From: Allacma fusca
Taxonomy: Eukaryota > Arthropoda > Collembola > Symphypleona > Sminthuridae
Direction of reading: 5' to 3'
NCBI GenBank assembly: GCA_947179485.1
Contig: OX359246.1
Location: 30,938,001 to 31,002,000 of the forward strand
Length of the DNA stretch: 64,000 nt
A program made the position numbers and the translations under genes. Positions 36,986 through 49,468 of the stretch are shown here, in pieces. The notes beneath the pieces are model-generated. The model worked only from the letters and a program-made list of their open reading frames with translations, made no database searches and was not told the origin of the DNA. Each line of letters opens with the position of its first letter. Position 1 is the stretch's first letter.

Positions 36986-38779
36986 ACATCAAACCTAATT
37001 AAAATAGAGTTTTAGTTAAAAGCTGACTTCGAGTTACGAGGCAATGTCAAGATCTCACTTTCTATTTACTAAGTGTCTACAGAAATGGACGCCCAACCAC
37101 GATATACATATATAAAATTGAAACCATCCAGAAATAAATACTTATGTACATACGTAGATATGCATATGAATGGATGAAGTCACAGTGGGACAAGAAATTC
37201 GTCTAGAGTTTGCGTAACATTTAGAGGAAAATGCTTAGGATGCAATCTTTATTACAAATAAATTTTAGATTCCATGGTATAAAAAATATTAATGTTGAAA
37301 GATCCATAAATTGTGCTCTTGCAACTCAGTCATAACACAGTCAATAAATATAATTAAGAAATCCCCACCTGTATTGTTTTATAGGAAACTGAAAGCCAGC
37401 GATTATAGTGTCGGAACTTGAACAGAGCTTCTAGTGATTAGGGACATTCACAAGTGGTGCAAATTGGAAATCCCTCTTGTTCATGGTCCTAATCCAGAAG
37501 TTCTATCCGGGAATTATTTCCATAGGACGGTGAGCAATGTAAACTGAGAACGATGAGATCCGTCCAATTGGTCACTCCTTGGTTTCAGATTAATTCTTCC
37601 ACAGAAATGCTAATCTATCATTTCCCAGTCGCCCCTCTTTTGAAAGAGTCAAAAGTTGCGAGCTGCTGTTGACATGCCCCTGTTAATAGAAAAAATTGTC
37701 ATAAATGGGATTGCGTAATTACCTTTAAAGGGGATTAATCCAGAAGTTGTAAAAAAATGTTACAATGAAGACCATTAAAGAGAGATTACACTTTAAACTC
37801 AAATATCGGTTGTTTCTTAACATACGCCTAAACATTTGCAAATATATTTATATATATATTTCCACCACGTTAAACCTTGGACATGAGTGACGGTCCCATC
37901 ACCCATCACTATCAGTAGGATTGGTTGTAGAATGGAATGAAATTCTGGAAGAAACAATCACAATTAGTCGTGACACATATTTATGTAATTTTGAATTGTT
38001 AAAATTCGTAGCTTCATAAATACAGTGTAAAGCAATATCTGTAAAGTATACACCCCATTTTTTGACCCCCACTACGTGTGATTTCTATTACGACGCTCCT
38101 AGCAAAGGTCCTAATATTTTAATAAAATGTTTCCATTTGAAGTGACATGCAAAATGTTTCACCACAGCCACAAGTAGTACATAGTTACAAAATTATATAT
38201 CAACACACGTAAGATTTAAAGTGGAAATTATACACATGGATGAATCAAACTGAATAACGGAGCTGTATTGATGTTAATTGAATTGTCTTTAGAATAACCT
38301 TCTATTAGAAATATTATAAATAGATAAATAAAATATCTCCAGTCGTATTTTAAATAAAAAATATGAATGCCTCCTTTGGAACGAAGCACCAGCAGATTTG
38401 AATAACTAACCTTAAATGATTGGAATGTTTACGATACAACCTGTGAATGCTGTTGAGTGTAGAATTAGTGAGTCCAACGTCTGCAGGATTTCCCATATAA
38501 TTCCAGCTCAGACCTCTGCTTTGGAATTCTGGAAAAGTTTATCGCAAACTAAATGTTAGACAATCTGACAATGAGAGAAAATCAGGTTCTGAATGATGGG
38601 TGATTGACAGGTTTCACTAACTCACTAACTTGACCAGTCTGTGTAAATACGGGTATAAAGTTATTTTGGTGCGAATAATTTGTCTTTAATGGCTTTGATT
38701 TCCAGCAACATGCAAGCAGGTATAATTTAATATTATACCTGCCGGATTTTATGTGTTTCAAACATTTTGGGGCATATTG
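36986..38779. other. Mostly non-coding; weak coding-like patch at 37380-37515
   Basis: After an acceptor-like gttttatag (37385) one plus frame reads on to an aggacg/gtgagc donor-like site near 37530 with a single TGA inside. It may be a decayed exon; no family recognised. The rest is AT-rich. Confidence 0.25.
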
Positions 38780-38785
38780 AGACCA

Positions 38786-39003
38786 GAGTAAAGTTCCTGG
38801 GGAAAAAAATAATTTAGCACTCTTTGAACTAATGCGGTGTGAAACTATAGACTTTAGGTTCAAGTTTGACCCAGAGTTAAAATACACAAGTTCTCCCAAC
38901 TGCTTGCAAAACTGACTGTTGCCTTTTATGATGAAATCTTAGAAGAAGTAGAAAAACTCATTGGGTTCCCGAACATGGAATTACTCTCGGAAAGGTTCGA
39001 ATG
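38786..39003 (+). pseudogene. Decayed coding fragment, family unknown
   Basis: Two plus-strand frames look protein-like and abut: one reads FELMRCETIDFRFKFDPEL and the next continues FSQLLAKLTVAFYDEILEEV and on to a TGA at about 39003. The charged/hydrophobic pattern is more protein-like than its surroundings, but joining them needs a frame shift, so a pseudogene or mis-read exon boundary is likelier than a working gene. Confidence 0.3.
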
Positions 39004-39466
39004 AGGCGGAGTGAAAGCAGCCATCATTCTCGTATTCAAAATTCTCAACGTACATATGTTCCATGCATATACACAAGTGACTACAATATGTTTGGAATGT
39101 GTCACTAACTGTAAGTTTACCTGTTGGTAAGGAAATTAAGTTTTCTACATGTGTTTCATATCCCCCTCCTCTTCCGCCTAGTCGTAATGGAGTAATTAAC
39201 TCACAACAATTGATCTCTCCAGTTTGTAGAAAACCCTGATTTTATTAAATTTGTTACATTGACCTCGGTCAGTTTCTGTAGTCACACGGGTCCAGGATAT
39301 TTGAACCAAGTTGGATTTTTTTATGTAAATTAATTTCAGCAGCTGCTTATTTTAACAACGTTTGTAGGATAGCTTACGAACTTTCCAGGGAGCCAGTTTT
39401 TATATATATTCCTACACGGCATTTTTTTAATTTAATAATTGTTAATTTCACGTATAGTTGCTCCCA

Positions 39467-39480
39467 GGGGGGGGGGGGGG
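39467..39480. repeat. Poly-G tract (14 G)
   Basis: An uninterrupted run of 14 G after ctccca, the only such run in an AT-rich window. Length-variable and prone to sequencing error. Confidence 0.9.
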
Positions 39481-39544
39481 CAAAATACCTGCCAATATAT
39501 GCGGATGCTACTATATCTTACGACTGTATCATGTAAATGTAACC

Positions 39545-39621
39545 ATAGGGATAATTTAACTATGCCAATATAAAGGGAATGCTGTTTAAGAGGAAACCAA
39601 TGTATTGGAAATTCACTGTAC
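39545..39621. mobile_element. Fragment of TA-inserting MITE family
   Basis: Contains ttaagaggaaaccaatgtat and tggaaattcactgta, the right end of the family at 21451-22324. An outward-facing left-end match lies at 41198-41250. Confidence 0.6.
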
Positions 39622-40399
39622 ATCGTAATATGTTTTTGATTCAAATTTCTATACAGCGCAATGTTAATTTTGAGATAAACTCCCACGCAGGGCAATATGA
39701 GTTTTGTCATAGATTGGTCTACAGCTCTAGGTTAGTTTTTTTGGGATACATTTTCATAGAGCTCAATGTCAAATTTGTCATCAAGTCGAAAAAATTACAA
39801 TGTTAATGTTGTGATTATTTGTTACTCAATACAATGGTAATTTTAACCATTATAAATTAAAAGCTGGATTGTAACTTCAAACATTTGTCTTTTATTAACT
39901 TTTTCCATCGTCTGCCAAGTAGATTTTTGATGACCTGTTCAATAATCAGGTTCTAGTTTAAAAATTTTGGACACCACCGGTGAATATGAACATAGAGACC
40001 AAGTTGGGGAAATTCAGCTCCCAGAGCGGAAGTGAGGAGAAAGGAATTATTGATACTGTGATTTTATCTTGGACGATATGGAGCTCTTAAAATTATTTAA
40101 AAACTTTTCTTTTGCAGTATATTTCATGGAGAATTAATTGAGCTTTATTTCATTACCCCAGGTTCAAAGTTGCTCCCACAGGATCCTATACTGCATACAA
40201 TTTGTATATGTACTTATGTATCTATATAATAGGGATGTTCGTTGTGACTGTATATACTGCTTTCAACTAATTACTGTAAATAAGTTTTCCTGGATGAAGA
40301 GGCAAAACGATCTACTGGCATTACATTCTCTCATTTGTATTTAATTTGTACACTTTTCAAAGTGTTTGCATTTTTAAGCCAATAAATAAAGCCAGGTTA
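39622..40399. other. No gene recognised
   Basis: AT-rich; a ggatgaagaggcaaaacgatct motif near 40293 belongs to the small foldback family complete at 62608-62919. Confidence 0.35.
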
Positions 40400-40737
40400 A
40401 GGAATAGCTTTATCGTTGCAGGTCATAAAGTATTTCAAAGCTATTCCAACCAAGGCTGAACTTCCCCACCTTCCTTTATAGTCTACAGTAAAAATTGTTT
40501 ATCGATTCCTTTGATTTTACCACCTCCAACATGTACAAATATTTTCCCCATCATCACCGGTGAGACTTGAAATAAATTTGCTGGATCTTATTCCGGCTAA
40601 GCATGTAATTATATGAAATTTCCTTTCCTAGAAACACTGCAAATAAACTTGTATTATATTCAAAAAGTTGTACACACTTCAGAGAGCTCCCTCAAAGATC
40701 AAAGAGAATTTTTCCAACTTGTGAAGCAATCCAGTGC
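40400..40737 (+). repeat. Repeat C, left part of a broken inverted repeat
   Basis: Reverse complement of about 44700-45030 at roughly 80% (for example gattttaccacctccaacatgta, aaagtatttcaaag, cttgtgaagcaatccag). The match stops at 40737 and resumes at 41953, so ~1.2 kb has been inserted here or lost from the other arm. Confidence 0.68.
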
Positions 40738-41952
40738 ATCAGAATCCTAAAGACTATTTTCGACGAAAGTAAATACCATAAAGAGTATTTTCACTACTGC
40801 ATCATCTCCACTAGAGCAACTAAACATTTCATAAAGTCATTCCTAATCGATATCTCAGCCACATTTTGACCAATAATTTAATCCTGATTAACTTCTTGAA
40901 GGAAATTCAGCCTTATAATCATTCCGCTGGTTTTGGAATCATCACTGGAGTTTCCCAGGGGCGATGAACTAAGTCTTAAAAATAATTAATGGAACAATTT
41001 TGAGGTGCTTTTCAATCATACAGGAAAAACTTACCTAGGATTACCACAGACTCAGCATTATAGTTTTGCATTAAATAAAAATATTATTACATTTGTGCAG
41101 TTGCAAGAAAATATAATTTAATGTATAACACATGTAGGTACGTGATATTGCACAACACTTCCATACTTATTATTGGCGTTTCACAGGACACAATTTTAGT
41201 ACAGGGAATTTGACGTGCAGTGGTTCCTCTTAGATAGTATAGCATACCCTTTATATCGGCATAATACAAAACATACGTAGTAGGGTTACATTAAAATTGT
41301 ATAGTTATAAGATATATGTACATAGTGGGATCTGAACATAATTGTAGGTATTTTGCCCTGTTAGAATTAATTACTATTGTATAGATAAGTGACTGTATTA
41401 CATAAATACATATGTAAGAAACATTCCCATGTTAAAAGAAAGTTGAGTACGTAATTTAAAATACTCAAAATGAACATGACAGAGTTTTCACACAAGTTTC
41501 ACCTTCTATTGACTTCTCTGTGAGAACTACTTTCACACTATTCCATTTCAATTAAAGACCTTTCCTCATTGGAAGTTCTCATTGTAACTCGTATCCTTGC
41601 ATATCCTATTAGCTACTGAAATAGTGAATATAGCCTAAAACCAAGGAACAGCTTGTACTGGGTAAAATTAGGACGCTTGTCCAGCTGGAAAAATCCATTG
41701 TTATGGATTTGCAATCAATTAATATGCGGCTCAAAGATTCTTCAGACCTGCTCCCTATTACATATGTTTATGGAGTACGACTATTCATTCTACGAATGAG
41801 TCTCAGTGTACCAAAGATTTGTAAGGGCTATCTCAATATCTATTCCTTTAGCTGACTGGAGTTGGAAGGTTTGTAAAGTATTACTATCAACTATACATAG
41901 GTATGCGAGTTGTAGTACATTGATTCTTATTAGTTCTTTTTGCGCTATAAAA
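40738..41952. other. ~1.2-kb segment interrupting repeat C
   Basis: Absent from the partner arm, where gcaatccagtgaaacgcatg is continuous. Includes repeat D copy 2 (41600-41755) and a MITE end at 41198. No gene. Confidence 0.5.
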
Positions 41953-42175
41953 CGCATGCTTGTAGGAATTTTATCCCTCTAATTTTTAAGCAAAACCATA
42001 TCATTGTTGTTTTGCATTACAAAATGATTCATCGTTAGTATATAATTAGCATAATTTTCGGATCAGAGATTTCTGCTCCTTTCAGAGATATTCTTATAGA
42101 GAATGGATTCTAGGATACCACAAACCATGCAATTCTACACCGTCATTAATACTGTCTTAGCGCTACCTTGAATGA
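41953..42175 (+). repeat. Repeat C, second part of the broken inverted repeat
   Basis: Reverse complement of about 44470-44700 (catgcttgtaggaattt, gttgttttgcattacaaaat, gaatggattctaggatacca, cttagcgctaccttgaatga). Confidence 0.7.
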
Positions 42176-44094
42176 CGTGCATATGTAAATGGAATTACTT
42201 CAACCCCCAAAAGAATTTCAGAGCGTAGCAGTGCGGTGTCTTACAAAGTTTCTACATGTAGTGCTAATTATTATAGCCACAGTGACACTAAATCAAATTC
42301 AAACATAGTTGGATGAAGGATCGGAGAAAAAAGGAACCATCAACTTTTTTATATAGACAGGATACACATATCAAAGTATTGACAAATAATAATTATGACT
42401 CCCATACACATTGCAATACCTTACAAACCTTTCTACCAGCTAAAGGAGCAGGAATTGAGATCACTAATTCGGTAGCTAATATGTAGGATAATCAAGGATA
42501 GAAGTTACATTGAGGACTTAAGAAACTTCTGGAATTGAATTGGGGTGGATCAGTGTCTGCAAAAGTAGTTTGCACGAAGAATTTATGCATACATACATTT
42601 CTTAAAATACTCACCTAATACTCACTTTTTGCGGTTTCTAGAATATAGATAGCTTTAACAAGCACCCTTAGTCAGATAGCGAAACACGTAATTAAAGGAT
42701 TGCGTAAGGATAAGCCTGTGTGGTAATAATCTTTACAATTATTCTTGCTGAATAAGCCAGTCCAAGTTTTTTAACTATCCAAAGTGAATAAAATATAATC
42801 CTTGTGTTTTAAGTGAATCTCTACGCTGATCTAGTAAATTAACTATCCAAAGTGAGCAGATGTGAATGTCTCAGATAACTTGGAATTAAAATGGAGTTTT
42901 TCTTTATTTATTATTAAATGTGTTTTTAGAATAATTATTACAGAAAGGAGTTGATGACCAAAGATTGAATTGAGCTGGTCTTCGGCATTTCTTAAATATT
43001 AAATATCGACAGCCTGAACGTATTTGATATAGTGAAAAGCATTCATTCCAACATGGATTATTCTTTTGCTAAAATTCAACAGCGTTATCACAGATATTAC
43101 ATATCATATACACTATATACAGCGTCATGTATTTATATACAAGTCATAATCATGCTGGTGAAAAGTATTTTGAGTCAAATACTTTATTTAAAATACATTT
43201 TTCGTGCCTTTGGAAGTCAGCAATTACAAAATACTTTTGTACTTACACGCATATAAAATAGTAAGTACAAAATGTATTGCCCACTGTTGGCGATGTCAAA
43301 GCACTTAATACTTGGAGAATTCTGTATTTACTGGGTAGAAATTTCCTCTGGCTAGAAATTGTTCAAAATGAGCAATATTGTTTATGCAGCCCATAACAGT
43401 TCCTGCCATTTTATGCCAAGTATTTAAAAACAATATGACCCTTCCCATTGCAAATGTGTAGTCTTTCAGGCATTTTTATTACGTATTTTTGTTGAACAAG
43501 GCCAGATTTGCTTGCTGCCCTTGCCTCGTGCTCGTTTGATTTTTGTAAGGAGTATTGTGTGTACATTGTTATTTAATGTCACCTAACATTATAAATTGGG
43601 ATGAGTGAGACATTGCGATAGAATATTTTCCATTTCATTTTTCAATTTTTCATTTTTAAGTGATTGTTATTTTTTAAACATGTGTAATTGTTGTGAAAAT
43701 GTACAGATTAACTGACACAAGGGGTAATTAAAAATACATTCCTGTGAAAAGTAGTATACAGAAAGAAACAATCTACAAGAAGAATTGTTTATACTGTAGC
43801 TTACATATGATGGAAGCATGCAAAGTATGTATATATCCCTATGATACAACACAGAAATTGTTTTTTAATAAAGTAGCAATAGAATAAGAGCATGGTTTAA
43901 ATAATCCGGTTCATTTATCTCGATGTATTTGGAAAGTTAATTGAAATTTTATGAAAATTGTGAACTTATGTTGTACAGTTGCATTAGAGTCCTAACTCCT
44001 GATCGTCTTTCATAATCTCAAAATTAATTTAAAATTTTAACGAGAAAACAATGTGGTAACAAGTAATTATATGCATGTCATGAGTTCCATATAT
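42176..44094. other. Loop of the repeat-C inverted repeat; no gene recognised
   Basis: AT-rich. 42380-42490 is a partial inverted copy of 41600-41900 (agctaaaggagcaggaattg / complement). ORFs at 43032 and 43667 have no domain. Confidence 0.35.
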
Positions 44095-44470
44095 ATATGT
44101 GCATTTAGGAATGTGATGCGGAGATCCAGCAATTAAGCAAGAAAAATGAAGGGTTGAACTCATAAATGATGCCTGAATGAAGAGAAGACAGTAGTGTTAA
44201 AGGTGAAAGTTGGAGTTTAAGCAGTGAAAGAATTAAAACGTCAAGGAAGTAGTCCAACCATTACTACATATTTGTACAAACGCTCACAGAGGACAAAACC
44301 TTCCCTTCCAACTGTAAGCCTTTATCGACTCCTAGTGTGGAAAACCTTTTATGAGCAATTTCTCTAAAAGGGCAAAAATGTTCGAAGGTTTGTCACAATT
44401 ATAATATTTTACCCTGGTGGGAACATTTCCCCTTGCAGAAGTAAAATTGAGCTACTTTTAGGAATCATCA
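44095..44470 (-). repeat. Dispersed repeat A, copy 4
   Basis: Reverse complement resembles window bases 1-65 and other A copies. Runs directly into repeat C. Confidence 0.5.
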
Positions 44471-45035
44471 TTCAAGGTAGCGCTAAGACACTATATATTG
44501 CTGATGATATAGAATTGTATGATTTGTGGTATCCTAAAATCCATTTTCTATAAGAATATCTCCGAAAGGAGCAAAAGTCTCTTATCCGAAAATTACGCTA
44601 TTATTTACTAAAGAATTATTTTGTAATGCAAAACAACAATTATATGGTTTTGCTTACAATTATTAAGGGGATGAAATTCCTACAAGCATGCGTTTCACTG
44701 GATTGCTTCACAAGTTGGAAAAATTCTCTTTGCCCTTGTGAGGAAGATCTCTGAAATGTGTACAACTTTCCGAATATAATACAAGTGTATTTGCAGTGTG
44801 ACAAGTAATGGGAATTTGATATAATTACATATGTACATGCTTACAATTAGCCGGAACAAGATCTAGCAAATTTATTTCAAGTCTCACCCGTTCTGTTGGG
44901 AAAAATACATGTTGGAGGTGGTAAAATCAAAGGAACCGACAAATAATTTTTACTGTAGACTATAAAGCAAGGTGGGGAAGTTCACAGCCTTTGTTGGAAT
45001 AACTTTGAAATACTTTATGGCCTGCTACGCTAAAG
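44470..45035 (-). repeat. Repeat C, right (uninterrupted) arm
   Basis: Inverted partner of 40400-40737 plus 41953-42175. Confidence 0.7.
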
Positions 45036-45093
45036 CTATTCCCTAAAACGGGCCTTATTGTAAACCCACAGAATATTACTTGTACAAGAAATA

Positions 45094-46248
45094 AAGTGAG
45101 CATCTGGCGCTCCTTGTAGATAACCAATAACATTCATAATCATATGTTGTGTCACAGCATTTTTCAAACAAATTTTTGAACCGCTTTAGTTGAAAGTTTT
45201 GCCCGATAAGTGCGTGCATGAAAATTCCATTGTAATTCTTTGGAAATGAAGGGAATCTGGTCTGTAACATCATAAAAGTGCAAACAGGCACAATGTGGGG
45301 TGAAGACAATGAACACTTGCAAGAATGTCATGCTGCTGTCGTACTCCGCGTTGAAAATTAAAAAATAACATACGTACGTATAAACAGCAGAAGAAAAGTA
45401 ACAACTGATCGTAAATATTATGTGTTACCATTATCTCCCATGCTATGTTTCCTAATGTTATTGGAAAATACGACGTAGTGGGATAATTATTTTATAGTAC
45501 AAATTGTTCAAAAGTAGAGATATTATTGTTGTTGTTACAGTTATTGTGGAATTTTTATTAAGCATTCTTGTCGAACAGTGCAAGTTTTGCTCGTTGTCCT
45601 AGCTCTGATTTTTGTCTTTGATTTTTGTGTTTGATTATTCTACAAAGTTATTAAATATCATAATCACTATACTTACAAAGTATTACTTTTGGGGCCAGTT
45701 TTATTGTTGTTGAGTCAGTTGACTCATCTCCGCCTAATTAAAACCAAGTGCGGAATATGTTTCCAACTTTATGCTGAGTTTCTTGTACAAAAGTAGGAGA
45801 GATTTCGGGAGTTAATGGGGTAGCTTTGTATGTCAATGTTAGTAAATGTTAAATATATGTCCATGCACGGCCCAATGTCTCCAATGCTAATTGTATGAGC
45901 TCTTTATGCTCTTGATTATTTCCTATCAACACTGGGATTAGACTTTTGAATACCTCTTTTTCATGTGTATATACATAATTATGTATGTACATGTACAGTG
46001 GTGTGGAAAATACATTAAATTAATTATGAAAATATTAAATACAAATTCTAGGAATAGCGTAGTCAAGATACATTAGAAATAATTGGAGTGGATTTTGAAA
46101 AATACAAAATAAAATACTTTAGTTCCAGTGAAAGCCTAGAATACAAATTGAAAATGCCGTATTTGAAATACAAAATATAAATTGAAAATATTCTCAAAAT
46201 GGGTAAATATATTTGAGCCATTCCCATATCTTTAACTAAGTCTACGAG
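45094..46248 (+). repeat. Dispersed repeat B, copy 2
   Basis: Colinear with 5390-6440. It directly follows repeat C. Confidence 0.75.
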
Positions 46249-46374
46249 TAAATTCTTGTTTGTTTGATGTGCAGTATTTGTGAGAATTCCATTTTAGCAA
46301 TGGAATAAAATACGTCGGAATGAATAGATACTTTTTGCTACGTCAAACATGTTCAGGTTCTCAGTATTACATAT

Positions 46375-46453
46375 CGTCGCTGGAAAGATAAAATGATCTA
46401 CGCGGGCATGCTTTTGTACAGCAATTAGACCACTTTGCCTCTTCAACAACGAT
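46375..46453. mobile_element. Miniature foldback, ~80 bp
   Basis: tatcgtcgctggaaagataa ... and ...actttgcctcttcaacaacg form imperfect inverted ends, related to 62608-62919. Confidence 0.5.
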
Positions 46454-47458
46454 ATTTAAGATATGCCGAAGACCGACTCAATTGATTTTTCAGATATTAA
46501 CTCCTTTTTATAATAATTATTATTCCGAAAATACGTTTAATTAATAATCAAGACAAATATCATATTAATCTACATTACTTTGTATACAGTCAAAACAGCT
46601 GATTATCGGTAGTCAAACAACTTGAAATGTAATTATAATGGACTGACCTATTCGGTAACAGTTGAACAGTTTGTTACTACACATGTCTAATATGCAGTCT
46701 TTGATGTGATTAGCTATCTGATTATGTATGAAAAGGTTGCTCGTGAAAGATGTTTGTGTTGTAGAAACCCAAAGGAGGGAGCATTATTTTGGCATTTTAA
46801 GAAAAATATTATTGCATTTGAATTTCAGTATTTTGTATTTGAGTATTTTAAATTACCTATCATGTACATATGTATTGTATTTTTATTTTTATTTCAGTAA
46901 TATAATCTGAGGTATTTTGCTTTGTAGTCTCCATATTTTACTCCAGGTATTTTATTTTGTATTTTGTCATCAAAGAGCCAGTATTTTGCATAGCTTTGCT
47001 TATATGTACATATATTGATTGCATACATATACATATGTATAATTTTATGCTTAATAATTGTGCTTGTGTGAGTAACTTTTCAAAAGTACGTCAATTATCT
47101 ACCGCATAAATCTATTTCCCACATGTTGTAAGCTAATTCTGCATAAAGGGCATTGCTGAAAATTCCTTATAAGCTCTCAAAAATTGAATATTTTCAGGAT
47201 GATGTCATAAATAATATTTTCCGCTAGAACACTTGCAGGACATTGTTTATGGTGCAAATTTTCAATTTATTGTTAAAATTTTCCGTATCATCGCAAAGTG
47301 AATCACCGTGTCTGCAAGTAAAATTGCGTTGCTCCCTTACAAAAAATCCTTTCACAGATGTTCTCATAAAAGCGTCAAATCTGCTATTCCAACTTATTTG
47401 CTACCTGAGCTCCCATCCTTCTGTTAAATTTGATATTTTCCTTCTAGTACAGGACAAA
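46454..47458. other. Upstream region of the GPI-protein gene; no other gene
   Basis: AT-rich with chance ORFs near 46706-46910. An upstream in-frame open stretch (47243-47458) precedes the chosen start but lacks coding character. Confidence 0.4.
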
Positions 47459-48215
47459 ATGAGGTGTGTTTTTATCATCACATTTCTAATTTTTAGCGAA
47501 TTATCCGGGCTGGTGAGTATTGATTTATTTTTGTATATCCTACCAAAGTAAGCAAGAAGTGCAGTGTTCCAAAATTGTAAAATAGCTCTAATACTGTTTT
47601 CCAATGATAATTATTTCAGCACTGCGATTCACATATCAGCAGAAGTCAAAGGGATATATGTGAGATTTTCACTATTACTGAAATTATAAAAATATTTTTA
47701 AAATTTTGTAAATCTTCAGCTCAAATGTTCTACTCTCTTTGTTAGTTGATACTTTTCTTGGCTGGTTTCGGAAGACGTCAACTGAGAAAATCATTTCGGA
47801 AAAAGACAATACTACTACATCTGCGCCAAGTCAAAACTCCACAGAATCCATGTTTTTTCCTTCAGTTGGTCCAGTGGACACTGAAAGTGTCTTTAATGTC
47901 CATATTACTACAACAGCTCATTCCCTCCATGCTAAGGATGACATATATGACACAACACTGACAAGCTCCTCGAGTACCCCAGATTCTATGTCTAGAAATG
48001 CTACCTCTAATGGTACTGAAACTGATAGTGTCACTACAGAGAATTCGGACATTGAGGCTGTGTACCGCGAGGAAGAGAATTCCCGACTTGAAAATAAGAC
48101 TGCTTGTGAGCTTATTGTGGCAAAATTCGTCCAGTCGTCAGGCCCTACTGGAATGATGCCCATTAGTTTGTTTAGCGTTGGTTTGCCTATTTTGACTGCC
48201 TATTACTTCAAGTAG
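47459..48215 (+). CDS. Ser/Thr-rich secreted protein, probably GPI-anchored, 187 aa
   Basis: Three exons, 47459-47512, 47620-47659 and 47746-48215. Introns are 107 and 86 bp (GTGAGT/TTTCAG; GTGAGA/TGTTAG), phases 0 and 1, all consistent. Residues 1-18 are a signal peptide (MRCVFIITFLIFSELSGL), encoded exactly by exon 1. A short segment follows with one Cys, then a long Ser/Thr/Asn/Asp-rich stretch with several N-glycosylation sequons and TTT/SSSS clusters suited to O-glycosylation. The C-terminus ends with a small-residue patch (SSGPTG) and a hydrophobic tail (MMPISLFSVGLPILTAYYFK), the layout of a GPI-attachment signal; a membrane-anchored form is the alternative. Likely a cell-surface mucin-like protein of unknown role. 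AATAAA lies 7 nt past the stop. I recognise no family. Confidence 0.72.
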
Positions 48216-48221
48216 TTGGGA

Positions 48222-48227
48222 ATAAAA
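48222..48227 (+). terminator. Polyadenylation signal AATAAA
   Basis: Canonical hexamer directly after the stop of the GPI-protein gene, giving a very short 3' UTR. Confidence 0.6.
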
Positions 48228-49468
48228 AATATATATCTAACATAATAATAATTATTTGCGATGTGCTCCCCTAGATTTTCTTTTGTATCTGTATTAGTAT
48301 GTATATACAGTAAATTTATGTATACATACATGTACACAACACGGGTATATTTCCCTTGGATAATCCTAACCGGATACACAGATGGCTCTGACAGAATATT
48401 TCTTAGAGAACACCTAATTATACCGCTAGGGTATAAAGAGCCTCACCATCGACGATTGTCCCGCCACCTGGTCTTTGTATTCCTCCGAACAAGCGTTTAC
48501 AGTTCTATAAACTTGAAATTTATAATGCAATTAAATAATTACGTACAGTTTGCGGTGAAGATTCCAAGGAAAGGAAAAGATACAGAAGTTCTGGAAAATC
48601 GAAACTCCGATCCTGACAACTGTAACTTTACATGCAAAACATACATATGAACATTACTACACCAACTCCAAGCATTGCAAGGAAAGTGCAAAGGTTCTTC
48701 TTCCTACAATGAGACAATTAAACAAAATAGTAATAAATGATATTGCATGCTTTGATTGAGGTAACAACAATTTTCCAAGGCCACATTCTTTCTATTTCAA
48801 AAGCTCATGCAGGGAATTTCCATAGTGTATAAAAACATTCTACATGTACTCGCCATGTGTAATAATAACCTATTCATAGACGGAAGCATTTACTATTGAA
48901 ATTATACAGTGAGGTTTAAACAGGGTTGTTAATGAACGAAGAGCAGCGCACATCTGACTCCACGGAACTTTTAACTTTCGCATATGTATATGTCAGAAAC
49001 CTCTATTTTTTATCCTTGCAGAGTATGTGCCTATTTTGCTTATTTAGCATTTTGGTAACAGATACTTCATTCCATTTGTGGTTCATACCCTTGTGATACA
49101 ATATAAAAAATTGTAAACATAGCCTATAGTTTATTATCTTCCAAACCGAAGTTGTAAATACATCCTGTTACTGTCCTGAGCTCCTTCTCATGAGGAAAAG
49201 TTTTGAATGCGGAATGTGGCTGGTTTTTTTATTTTGATTAAAGAATTCTAGGAATCAACTACAATAAACGGTTGCTTCACGAGACTATATACAGGGCAGT
49301 GCCACTTGAAGAAATCAAATTACCATTGACAAGACCACACACGAGGTGTACTACTGTAATCTAAAAGAAATGATCAGGAGGAATTTTAGTGCACCCTTTT
49401 TTGGAGTAGGAGGATTACTACTAGATCCACCTGGAGAGTGAAATGCTGTGGAATTGTAATAACAAAAC
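48228..49468. other. Intergenic; uncharacterised ORF at 48261-48650
   Basis: A 129-codon plus-strand ORF with no domain, signal or splice support. The rest presumably contains the promoter of the F-box gene. Nothing else recognised. Confidence 0.35.

Noticed and set aside
48261-48650. 129-codon ORF downstream of the GPI-protein gene
   Set aside because: No family, no signal peptide, starts just after a poly(A) signal; kept only as an uncharacterised ORF.
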